Made by a program: the position numbers and the translations under genes | Assembly: GCA_002343455.1 (NCBI GenBank) | Contig: DDSR01000246.1 | Span: forward strand, 733-7,523 | Direction: 5' to 3' | Length of the DNA stretch: 6,791 bases | Source: Deltaproteobacteria bacterium UBA2385 | Lineage (GTDB): Bacteria > Myxococcota_A > UBA796 > UBA2385 | Shown: positions 1-6,336 of the stretch, piece after piece | Layout: every line of letters begins with the position of its first letter | How positions within the stretch are numbered: the stretch's first letter is position 1 | Notes under the pieces: generated by a model | What the model was told of the DNA's origin: nothing | Seen by the model: only the letters and a program-made list of their open reading frames with translations | Databases searched by the model: none

Positions 1-2432
1 TCGCCGCCCCCATCGGTGCCGCCGCCGTCGGTCGCGCCGCCATCGCCGGTGGTGCCGGTGTCCGGGAAGTCGTCCGCCGGGTCAAGCGGGTCGCTGCCGC
101 GATCGACCTCTTCGCCGTCGGGCACGCCGCCGCCGTCGGTGTCGGCCTCCAGGGGGTCGGTGGTGTGGGTGAGCACCTCGGCGCCGTCGGAGAGGCCGTC
201 GCCGTCGGTGTCGGGGAGGACCGGGTCGGTGCCGTGGACCAGGACCTCGTCGGCGTCGGAGAGGCCGTCGTCGTCGGTGTCGGGGTCGAGCGGGTCGGTG
301 CCGTGGATCAGCACCTCGGAGCCGTCGGAGAGGCCGTCGTCGTCGGTGTCCTCGTCCAGCGGGTCGGTGCCATGGGTGAGCACCTCCTCGCCATCGGAGA
401 GGCCGTCGTCGTCCGTGTCGTAGTCCCGCGGATCGGTGCCGATGACCGCCTCGTCCCGGTCGGTCAGGCCGTCGCCGTCGCTGTCGGTCGAGTCGGTGAT
501 GTCGTCGTCGGGGTTGAGCGGATCGGTGCCGTCCGTCAGGACCTCGACCCCGTCGGGGGTGCCGCCGTCGTCGGTGTCGCGGTCCAGCGGGTCGGTGCCG
601 TAGGTGTCGACCTCTTCCCCGTCGGAGAGGCCGTCGCCGTCGGTGTCCCAGACCCGCGGGTCGGTGCCGATCTCGACCTCCTCGCCGTCGAGCAGGCCGT
701 CGTCGTCGCTGTCCTCGTCCAGCGGGTCGGTGCCCAGGTCCACCTCGGCCCCGTCCTCCAGCCCGTCGTCGTCGCTGTCCTCGTCCAGCGGGTCGGTGCC
801 CTCGTCGATCTCCTCGCCGTCGAGCAGGCCGTCGTCGTCGCTGTCCTCGTCCAGCGGGTCGGTGCCGAGCGTGTCGACCTCCTCGCCGTCGAGCAGGCCG
901 TCGTCGTCGCTGTCCTCGTCGTAGGGGTCGGTGCCGATCTCCACCTCGACGTCGTCGTCCAGCCCGTCCCCGTCGGTGTCGACCCCGCTGTCCACGCCGT
1001 CGCAGTCCTGGTCGATGCCGTCGGCATCGATCTCGCTGGCGCCCGGGTTGATCCCGTCGTCGTCGTCCACGCAGTCGTCCCCGCCGTACAGATCGCTGTC
1101 GTAGCCGTCCTCGTCGGCGTCGTAGTCGCTGCCGTCGTCGCAGTCCTGGTCGACCCCGTCGTACCAGACCTCGGCCGCGTCGGGGTTGATGCTGGCGTCG
1201 GTGTCGTCGCAGTCCGTCCCGCCGGCCCGCTCGATGTCGAAGCCGTCTCGGTCGGCGTCGTAGTCGCTCCAGCCGTCGCAGTCCTGGTCGACCCCGTCGT
1301 ACCAGGCCTCGCGCACGCCGGGGTTGATGCGGGCGTCGCCGTCGTCGCAGTCCTCCTCGCAGGTGCTGGCCGGGAAGCCCGGCGCGCCGTAGCCGTCGCC
1401 GTCGACATCCGTACACTCGTCGCAGGCGTCGCCGACGCCGTCGAGGTCGGTGTCCTCCTGGCCCGGATCGTACTCGTCGGGGCAGATGTCGTCGGCGTCG
1501 CGGATGCCGTCCTGGTCGCTGTCGGCCTCGATGACGACGACGAAGCCGGTGACGTAGCCGTCGGAGTCGGACTTACCATACTGGAGGGTGAGCGAGCCGG
1601 ACTCGTCGTAGGCGTTGTCGTACAGCTCGTCCGAGCTGCGCGAGTCGGTGGTGGTGCCGCCGGGCTCGCTGGCGGGCTCGTCCCCGGCCACGCCGACCAG
1701 CGTGTCGCTGTCGTCGAAGCCGAAGGAGCCGCCGGTGATCAGCGAGTTCCAGTTCTGGGTGCTGCAGTTGCCCGAGCCCGTCCCGCCGTCGTCGCGCCCG
1801 CCGGCAGTGGTGGTCTTGCGGGTGCCGGCGATGGTGATCGTGCCGTCCTGCTCGTTGTCGCACTCCCAGCCGATGGTCAGGCCCAGGACCAGCTCGCCCA
1901 TGGTGCCGCTGGTCGGCAGCCCGTCGACAGTCCAGCTCCCGTTGACCGTGTAGTTGGTGCCGATGCTGATGTGGCGGCGGCCAGCGTTCTCGGCGTCCTC
2001 GTAGACGACGTAGAGGGTCAGGCCGACCAGCCCGGCCCCGCCCTGGTAGCCGGAGTCGGCGCTGCCGGTCTCCTCGTAGCTGTAGGCGCCCGAGCCGGTG
2101 ATGCCGAAGGTGGCCGGGTCCAGCTCCCAGACCTGGTGGTAGGTCGCGGACTCGGTCAGACTGCCGGAGCTGATGGCCACGCCGTTGACCCGGCTGCGCT
2201 CGCTGGGGGTGCCGTTGAAGCCGCTGCTCTTGGCGGTCAACACGGCGAAGACCCGGCTGACCGTCGCCGTGCTGGGGATCTCCACCTGCAGATCGTCGCC
2301 GGCGTACCAGGTCGAGCTGCCGTCGTAGGGGGTGCTGACGCCGGAGGTGTCCGAGGCGACGCCGCCCTGGACGAGGTCCTGGTACCAGATGTCGGCGGCG
2401 AAGGCGGGCGAGAGCAGGAGGGCGAGCAGCAT
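1..2432 (-). CDS. Secreted Asp-rich protein with DUF3344-like N-terminus, MopE-like and TSP3 calcium-binding repeats (3' end outside window)
   Basis: Reading leftwards from ATG at 2432 the frame stays open for 810 codons and runs off the left edge. Residues 1-12 (MLLALLLSPAFA) form a very short signal peptide, probably cut at AFA|AD. Residues 14 to about 300 are a beta-rich domain containing GLTLYVVYEDAENAG, which from memory recalls DUF3344; this is tentative. Residues 304-338 are a classical TSP3 motif (DSDQDGIRDADDICP, then GDACD). Residues 361-484 hold three MopE-like repeats (DCDD..INP..DGVDQDCD). Residues 485-788 hold thirteen TSP3 repeats with DxDxDG calcium loops. A Gly/Asp/Thr linker follows, suggesting a C-terminal surface anchor such as MYXO-CTERM off the window. 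The role is probably a calcium-binding (possibly copper-binding) envelope or extracellular protein. No Shine-Dalgarno is visible; the start rests on the signal peptide. An in-frame TTG lies about 20 codons upstream. Confidence is high for the gene and repeats, low for the N-terminal domain name. Confidence 0.9.
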   Translation of the reverse strand, partial: MLLALLLSPAFAADIWYQDLVQGGVASDTSGVSTPYDGSSTWYAGDDLQVEIPSTATVSRVFAVLTAKSSGFNGTPSERSRVNGVAISSGSLTESATYHQVWELDPATFGITGSGAYSYEETGSADSGYQGGAGLVGLTLYVVYEDAENAGRRHISIGTNYTVNGSWTVDGLPTSGTMGELVLGLTIGWECDNEQDGTITIAGTRKTTTAGGRDDGGTGSGNCSTQNWNSLITGGSFGFDDSDTLVGVAGDEPASEPGGTTTDSRSSDELYDNAYDESGSLTLQYGKSDSDGYVTGFVVVIEADSDQDGIRDADDICPDEYDPGQEDTDLDGVGDACDECTDVDGDGYGAPGFPASTCEEDCDDGDARINPGVREAWYDGVDQDCDGWSDYDADRDGFDIERAGGTDCDDTDASINPDAAEVWYDGVDQDCDDGSDYDADEDGYDSDLYGGDDCVDDDDGINPGASEIDADGIDQDCDGVDSGVDTDGDGLDDDVEVEIGTDPYDEDSDDDGLLDGEEVDTLGTDPLDEDSDDDGLLDGEEIDEGTDPLDEDSDDDGLEDGAEVDLGTDPLDEDSDDDGLLDGEEVEIGTDPRVWDTDGDGLSDGEEVDTYGTDPLDRDTDDGGTPDGVEVLTDGTDPLNPDDDITDSTDSDGDGLTDRDEAVIGTDPRDYDTDDDGLSDGEEVLTHGTDPLDEDTDDDGLSDGSEVLIHGTDPLDPDTDDDGLSDADEVLVHGTDPVLPDTDGDGLSDGAEVLTHTTDPLEADTDGGGVPDGEEVDRGSDPLDPADDFPDTGTTGDGGATDGGGTDGGG
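69..980 (-). repeat. Thirteen tandem TSP3 repeats (66-93 bp units) inside the Asp-rich protein gene
   Basis: Units, read 5' to 3' on the minus strand, are 915-980, 846-914, 780-845, 714-779, 648-713, 579-647, 486-578, 420-485, 351-419, 282-350, 213-281, 144-212 and 69-143. Each encodes 22-31 residues of the form D(S/T)DxDGLxDGxEVxxxGTDPxxx. Units 7 and 13 differ from the rest: they read DTDDGGTPDG and DTDGGGVPDG and end in an Asp-rich tail (NPDDD, DPADD), so the array falls into two blocks. DNA identity between some units is high: the 21 bases starting at 351, 714, 780 and 846 are the same. In known TSP3 proteins these acidic loops bind calcium and give a stiff rod; that role here is inferred. 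Confidence 0.93.
981..1352 (-). repeat. Three MopE-like metal-binding repeats (138-bp period)
   Basis: Units are 1215-1352, 1077-1214 and 981-1076, i.e. residues 361-406, 407-452 and 453-484. The first two are exactly 46 residues long, and the third is cut short where the TSP3 array begins. The shared pattern is DCDDxDAxINPxxxEx, then DGVDQDCD, then SDYDADxDGxD. This matches the 'putative metal-binding motif' repeats related to the copper-binding region of Methylococcus MopE. In the commoner version the residue after E(I/V) is Cys; here units 1 and 2 carry Trp-Tyr (WYDGVDQDCD) and unit 3 carries Asp. Two Cys remain per unit. Metal identity is not known from sequence. Confidence 0.85.
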
Positions 2433-2531
2433 GGGGGCATCCGGGCTTGTGAGGAAGCTGTCAGGAGGCCCAGGGTAGCGCAAGAGGGCTGCCTCTGCAC
2501 CCGGGAACCGGACTCGTTAGGCCTCGGCCCC
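2433..2531. promoter_or_regulatory. Divergent intergenic region between the Asp-rich protein gene and dam
   Basis: These 99 bp separate two genes read away from each other, so the promoters for both should lie here or inside the opposite gene's 5' end. On the minus strand a TTGCGC hexamer at about 2477-2482 could serve as a -35 element, but no good -10 follows at 17 bp. On the plus strand TTGTGA at 2448-2453 has no clear partner. Neither start codon has a recognisable Shine-Dalgarno. The region is GC-rich with no clear operator palindrome. The promoter role is inferred from gene orientation only. Confidence 0.4.
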
Positions 2532-3395
2532 ATGGCCCGCAAACGACTCCAGCCGCTCCTGCTCGCCGAGGACAGCTCCTACGAAGAAGCCGTCCCCAAG
2601 CCCTTCCTGAAGTGGGCCGGCGGCAAGCGGCAGGTGCTGGACGCGCTGCACCCTCGCCTCTTGCCGATCCAGGGCGCCTACCACGAGCCCTTCCTCGGCG
2701 GGGGCGCCGTCTTCCTCTCCCTGGGCGAGGTCTCGGGGGGCGCCTACCTCTCGGACACCAACTCCCGGCTGGTGCGGAGCTGGATCGCCGTCCGCGATCA
2801 GACCGAGGCGCTGATCGAGGTGCTGGCCTGGCACCTGGGCAAGCACAGCGAGGATCACTTCCTCGCCCAGCGGGAGCGCGACATCGACGAGGCCAGCGAC
2901 GTCGAGCTGGCGGGCTGGATGATCTACCTGAACAAGGCTGGCTTCAACGGGCTGTACCGCGTCAACCGTAAGGGCAGGTTCAACGTGCCCTGGGGTCGGG
3001 TCGAGCGGCCGGGGGTCCTCCAGCCGGGCCGCCTGCGGGCCACCAGCCGGGCCCTGCAGGGGGTCGACATTCGCTGCCAGGACTTCGCCCAGGCTTGCGA
3101 GGCGGTGCGCCCCGGCGACACGGTCTACTTCGATCCGCCCTACATCCCCGATCGAGCCCATGGCTTCACCAGCTACACCGCCGACAAATTCAGGCATGCG
3201 GACCAGGAGCGGCTCGCCGCGCTGGCCCTCGAGCTCAAGCTGCGGGGCGTCAAGGTGGTGCTCTCCAACCACGAAGACCCGACCATCGAGCAGCTCTACC
3301 CCCCTCCCTTCTGCATCGACCGGGTGTTGGTGCCCCGCCACGTCAACCGCGACGCGGCCAAGCGGGGAGGGGTGACCGAGGTCATCATCTGGTGA
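2532..3395 (+). CDS. dam: Dam-type DNA adenine-N6 methyltransferase (class D12)
   Basis: This 287-residue protein transfers a methyl group from S-adenosylmethionine to adenine N6 in DNA, probably in GATC. All family landmarks are present: FLKWAGGK (residues 25-32), EPFLGGGAVF (52-61, the SAM-binding Phe-x-Gly-x-Gly type motif), the acidic SDTN (74-77), LNKAGFNGLYRVNRKG (133-148) with FNVPWG after it, catalytic DPPY (201-204), FTSYTADKF (212-220) and LSNH (244-247). The end, RDAAKRGGVTEVIIW, resembles the C-termini of Dam/DpnM enzymes. Length is close to E. coli Dam (278 residues), but 24 residues precede FLKWAGGK instead of about 7. The reading frame is open far upstream with no stop; ATG at 2532 is chosen as the nearest sensible start to the first motif, although no Shine-Dalgarno is seen. 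No restriction endonuclease gene adjoins it, so it appears solitary. The exact recognition sequence is inferred from the family. Confidence 0.95.
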   Translation: MARKRLQPLLLAEDSSYEEAVPKPFLKWAGGKRQVLDALHPRLLPIQGAYHEPFLGGGAVFLSLGEVSGGAYLSDTNSRLVRSWIAVRDQTEALIEVLAWHLGKHSEDHFLAQRERDIDEASDVELAGWMIYLNKAGFNGLYRVNRKGRFNVPWGRVERPGVLQPGRLRATSRALQGVDIRCQDFAQACEAVRPGDTVYFDPPYIPDRAHGFTSYTADKFRHADQERLAALALELKLRGVKVVLSNHEDPTIEQLYPPPFCIDRVLVPRHVNRDAAKRGGVTEVIIW

Positions 3396-3435
3396 AGTCG
3401 CTTGCCTGGGCATGAGCCGACCTTAAGTGCCCGCC

Positions 3436-5508
3436 ATGCTGCCGTTGTTGCTCACCATCAGCCTCGCCCTCGCTCAGGTCCCGGGGCCGCCCGCTGAGGG
3501 GGAAGAGGAGGATGCCCCTCCGGAAGAGGAGGAAGCCCCTCCGGAAGAGGAGCCGCTCCCCCCGGAAGAGACCGAGGAGGCCTACGAGTTCCTGGTCATC
3601 ACCGGCGAGCGGCTCAAGCCCGAGGTGACCGAGCGGGTCATCCCGATGGACCAGGTCCGCGTCCTGCCCGGCTCGGGCGGAGACGTCGTCCGGGCGGTGC
3701 AGAACCTGCCCGGCGTGGCCCGGGCGCCCCTGGGCGTGGGGCAGATCCTCATCCGTGGCACCGCCCCCGAGGACAGCGCCGCCAACCTCGACGGCATGCC
3801 GCTGCCGATCGTCTTCCACTTCGCCGGGCTGAACACCGTCATCAACGGCGACAGCCTCTCCGAGGTGGCCTTCCTGCCAGGCAACTACAGCGTCCGCTAC
3901 GGCCGGACCCTGGCCGGGCTGATCGACCTGCGCACTACCCCCCCCTCCTTGCCCGAGAAGGACCGCGGCTACCTCTCGGTCGACCTCTTCCAGGCCACCG
4001 GCTACCTCGAGAAGCGCCTCTCGCCGCGCACCTCCCTCTCCCTCTCCGGCCGCCGCAGCTACATCGACAGCGTGCTCAGCCCGGTCCTCTCCAAGGTCAC
4101 CGGCAACACCTTCCAGGCCCCGCGCTACTACGACGTCAACGCGCGGCTGCTGCACCGCACCGACAGCGGCGAGATCTTCGACGCCTTCCTGGTCGGCAGC
4201 AGCGACGCCTTCCGGGTGCTGGGCGAGAACGCCGAGACCGGCGAGGAAGAGACCACCATCGGCCTGCAGACCCGCTTCATCAAGCTGCGCCTGCTGCACC
4301 GACGGGTCGACGACCGCGGCGTCCGCCACGAGTCGGCGATCATCCTGGGCCCCGAAGAGCAGAAGTTCCAGATCGCGCCGGACGGCACCGCCTTCGAGCG
4401 GCCCTTCGACATCGGGATCCGGCACGAGCTGTTCAAGGCCCCGCCGGGCGGCTCTCGGGACGGGCTGACGGGGGTCGGCTTCCGGGGCGGCCTGGACGTG
4501 CAGCTCAGCCAGTACCGCTTCGAATACGACGTGCCCGCCTTCGGCCTCAGCGAGCAGGGCGACATCGGCATCCTGGCCCCAGCGGCCTATGTCGAGCCGA
4601 CCTTCCGGCTGCGGCGCTGGGACCTCATCCCCGGGCTGAGGGCGGATCTCTACACCACCGACCAGGGCTACACCGGGCAGGCGCTGGACCCGCGGATGTC
4701 GGTCCTCTTCCACCCCTGGACCCAGAGCCGCCTGAAGATCGCCGCCGGTCGGCACAGCCAGTTCCCCGAGCCGCGGGAGGTGACGCCCTCCTCGCAGGGC
4801 GACCTGGGCCTGACGCCGGAGTGGTCGCTTCAGACCGGCATCGGCTGGGAGCAGGGCGTCGGGGAGCACCTGACCGTCGAGGTCAGCCGCTACTACACCT
4901 GGCTCAACGACCTCGTCTCGGGGCGCGAGGACGCCTTCCGCTTCTTCTCGGGTCCGCCTCCGCAAGGACCGCTGGACACCGGCGCCTACGCCAACGACGG
5001 CACCGGCCGGGTGGCGGGGATCGAGACCCTGGTCGCCTGGCAGGATGACCTGACCTTCGCGATGCTGGCGGCGACCCTCAGCCACTCGGTCCGCCAGAAG
5101 CGGCCCGATGGCGAGGAGGTGCTCTTCGAGTACGACCAGCCCCTGGTCATCAACGCCCTGGCCAGCCGCGAGCTGCCCAAGGGATGGCGGCTGGGCGCGC
5201 GCTACCGCTACGGCTCAGGGAACCCCTACTACCCGCTGTCCAACCGCTGGTACGACGCCGACAGCGGCGACTGGCAGCCGGTCTACTCGGAAGAGCAGGA
5301 CCGCACCTCGGCCTTCTGGCAGCTCGATGTGCGGGTCGACAAGACCTGGGTCCGACGCAAGTCCGAGATCTCGACCTACCTGGACCTCCAGAACGCCACC
5401 AACCGCCAGAACCAGGAGGTGGTGGGCTACAGCGACGACTACTACAGCGAAGAGCCGATCATGGGCCTGCCGCTCGTGCCGGCCTTCGGGGTGAGGGTGG
5501 AGTGGTGA
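3436..5508 (+). CDS. TonB-dependent outer-membrane receptor with acidic Pro/Glu-rich N-terminal stretch
   Basis: This 690-residue protein should be an outer-membrane beta-barrel that imports a ligand using TonB energy; the substrate is unknown. Residues 1-13 (MLPLLLTISLALA) are the signal peptide. Residues about 20-51 are almost only Glu, Pro, Asp and Ala, including APPEEEE. A TonB-box-like segment, EFLVITGE (51-58), follows. The plug domain shows VQNLPGV (88-94), ILIRGTAPEDS (104-114), LDGMPLP (118-124) and FLPGNYSVRYGR (146-157). The remainder to 690 is rich in alternating, aromatic-bearing strands and ends in FGVRVEW, with the terminal aromatic expected of a barrel protein. There is no N-terminal carboxypeptidase-like domain. 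A GTG three codons upstream (3427) is an alternative start; ATG was preferred because it begins the hydrophobic signal directly. It lies 40 bp after dam on the same strand and overlaps the lipoprotein gene that follows. Confidence 0.93.
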   Translation: MLPLLLTISLALAQVPGPPAEGEEEDAPPEEEEAPPEEEPLPPEETEEAYEFLVITGERLKPEVTERVIPMDQVRVLPGSGGDVVRAVQNLPGVARAPLGVGQILIRGTAPEDSAANLDGMPLPIVFHFAGLNTVINGDSLSEVAFLPGNYSVRYGRTLAGLIDLRTTPPSLPEKDRGYLSVDLFQATGYLEKRLSPRTSLSLSGRRSYIDSVLSPVLSKVTGNTFQAPRYYDVNARLLHRTDSGEIFDAFLVGSSDAFRVLGENAETGEEETTIGLQTRFIKLRLLHRRVDDRGVRHESAIILGPEEQKFQIAPDGTAFERPFDIGIRHELFKAPPGGSRDGLTGVGFRGGLDVQLSQYRFEYDVPAFGLSEQGDIGILAPAAYVEPTFRLRRWDLIPGLRADLYTTDQGYTGQALDPRMSVLFHPWTQSRLKIAAGRHSQFPEPREVTPSSQGDLGLTPEWSLQTGIGWEQGVGEHLTVEVSRYYTWLNDLVSGREDAFRFFSGPPPQGPLDTGAYANDGTGRVAGIETLVAWQDDLTFAMLAATLSHSVRQKRPDGEEVLFEYDQPLVINALASRELPKGWRLGARYRYGSGNPYYPLSNRWYDADSGDWQPVYSEEQDRTSAFWQLDVRVDKTWVRRKSEISTYLDLQNATNRQNQEVVGYSDDYYSEEPIMGLPLVPAFGVRVEW
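3514..3552 (+). repeat. 21-bp in-frame tandem repeat encoding the acidic APPEEEE stretch
   Basis: Two identical 18-bp copies (3514-3531 and 3535-3552) are separated by one GAA codon, giving a 21-bp period that encodes APPEEEE. A degenerate third unit (PLPPEETEE) follows. The period keeps the reading frame, so copy-number change would lengthen or shorten the acidic linker without a frameshift. Confidence 0.85.
5493..5497 (+). promoter_or_regulatory. Ribosome binding site of the lipoprotein gene
   Basis: GAGGG lies inside the last codons of the receptor gene, with 7 bases between it and GTG 5505 (4 bases to the in-frame GTG at 5502). The spacing favours 5505. Upstream of these two GTGs I see no in-frame ATG, GTG or TTG close enough to give a sensible signal peptide, so this site decides the start. 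Confidence 0.55.
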
Positions 5509-6311
5509 TCCTGTTCGCCGTCCTGGCCTGCTCGGGCCCCTCGGACACCACCCGGGTCCGGGATGTGCAGATCATCCACGTCGGCGCCCAGCCGGCGGAG
5601 CTCAACCCGGGCGAGGCGGGCGTCTTGACCGTCACGGTCGCGGATCCCTCGGGTCAGGGGGTCGAGGCGATGGCCTGGCCCTGCACCGATCTGGGCGAGG
5701 GCTGCCTGGAGGACCCGGGCGCCGCGGCGGGCTGGGCCCAAGGCGTCGAGCTGGAGGCTGAGGACGGCGTGGTGGAGGTGCTGGCCTCGCCCACCTGGGA
5801 GGGCGTGCTGGCCAGCGGCGAGGAGCTGCCCTTCGAGCCCTTCCAGGGCACATGGTTTCTCGCCTGTCGGACCGGCCTCTGCCCGGTCATCGGGCAGGCA
5901 TTGGCGGGCGACGATGCTGCCCTCGACTTCCTGCGCGACCCCACCGCGGGCATGGTCGACCTGCCCCTGGACGGGGCCAGCCTGGTGCGGCGGACGGTGC
6001 GAGTCAGCCAGCGGACGCCCGACGAGCGCAACCAGAACCCCAGCATCGAACGCCTCGGAGACGAGGCGCTGCAGCTCTCCACCCAGGGCGAGGTCGGCCT
6101 CTCCTTCACGGTCCTCGACGAGAGCGAGGGGACCCTGGCCACCGATGTCTTCACCTCGCTGGGCACCCTGGGACCGGCCCGGGTCGAGGGCGAGGAGCCC
6201 GAGTTCACCTGGTATGCGGGTGAGGAGGCCGGGCAGGGGCGGATCTATGCCGTCGTTCGCGACGAGGAGGGCGGCAGCGCCCTCTGGCGGGCCGAGGTCG
6301 TCGTCGAGTGA
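5505..6311 (+). CDS. Predicted outer-membrane-associated lipoprotein coupled to the TonB receptor
   Basis: This 268-residue protein begins at a GTG that overlaps the receptor stop codon (GTGA). Residues 1-9 (MILFAVLAC) form a minimal lipoprotein signal with Cys9 as the likely lipidated residue. Residues 20-58 look like an Ig-like beta domain (QPAELNPGEAGVLTVTVADP), followed by Cys pairs C60/C67 and C121/C126 that could form disulfides. The C-terminal half carries RTVRVSQRTPDERNQNPSI and ends VVRDEEGGSALWRAEVVVE. From memory, this layout (PGE-VTLTV-DP near the N-terminus, an N-x-NP motif in the middle, a VVRDxxGG end) recalls uncharacterised lipoproteins of Myxococcota; this is not checked. 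The coupling suggests a partner role with the receptor, such as ligand capture or barrel support. No enzymatic motif is seen. The start is unusual because the signal is only 8 residues with no positive charge. Confidence 0.82.
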   Translation: MILFAVLACSGPSDTTRVRDVQIIHVGAQPAELNPGEAGVLTVTVADPSGQGVEAMAWPCTDLGEGCLEDPGAAAGWAQGVELEAEDGVVEVLASPTWEGVLASGEELPFEPFQGTWFLACRTGLCPVIGQALAGDDAALDFLRDPTAGMVDLPLDGASLVRRTVRVSQRTPDERNQNPSIERLGDEALQLSTQGEVGLSFTVLDESEGTLATDVFTSLGTLGPARVEGEEPEFTWYAGEEAGQGRIYAVVRDEEGGSALWRAEVVVE

Positions 6312-6336
6312 GCGGCGGTGAACCCTCCCCGCCCGA

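Noticed and set aside
69..980. Regular repeats at 66-69 bp as a possible CRISPR array
   Set aside because: The units are coding, in frame and encode TSP3 motifs; there are no unique spacers between identical repeats.
82..1416. Minus-strand Arg-rich open frame of 444 codons
   Set aside because: It is a frame shift of the TSP3/MopE repeats, giving low-complexity Arg/Gly; the Asp-rich frame has the conserved repeats.
536..1579. Minus-strand Thr/Ser/Arg-rich open frame of 347 codons
   Set aside because: Another shadow of the same repeat region, with no domain of its own.
165..2531. Plus-strand frame open for over 780 codons ahead of dam and in frame with it
   Set aside because: It is the antisense of the Asp-rich repeat gene: runs of Val/Gly/Ala arise from GTC/GGC complements of Asp/Ala codons. 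Only the part from 2532 shows conserved motifs.
2517..3413. Minus-strand open frame of 298 codons opposite dam
   Set aside because: Lies entirely antisense to a gene with full catalytic motifs and shows no recognisable family.
3385..5085. Minus-strand open frame of 566 codons opposite the TonB receptor
   Set aside because: Antisense shadow produced by G/C third-position bias; Val/Asp/Gly-rich with no motif.
5184..5504. In-frame upstream extension of the lipoprotein gene into the receptor gene
   Set aside because: The extension is Arg/Gly/Pro-rich shadow sequence; the lipobox and GAGGG site place the start at 5505.
6314..6333. Possible terminator hairpin between the convergent genes (GGCGG / CCGCC)
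   Set aside because: Only 5 bp of stem with a 10-base loop and no T-tract on either strand.
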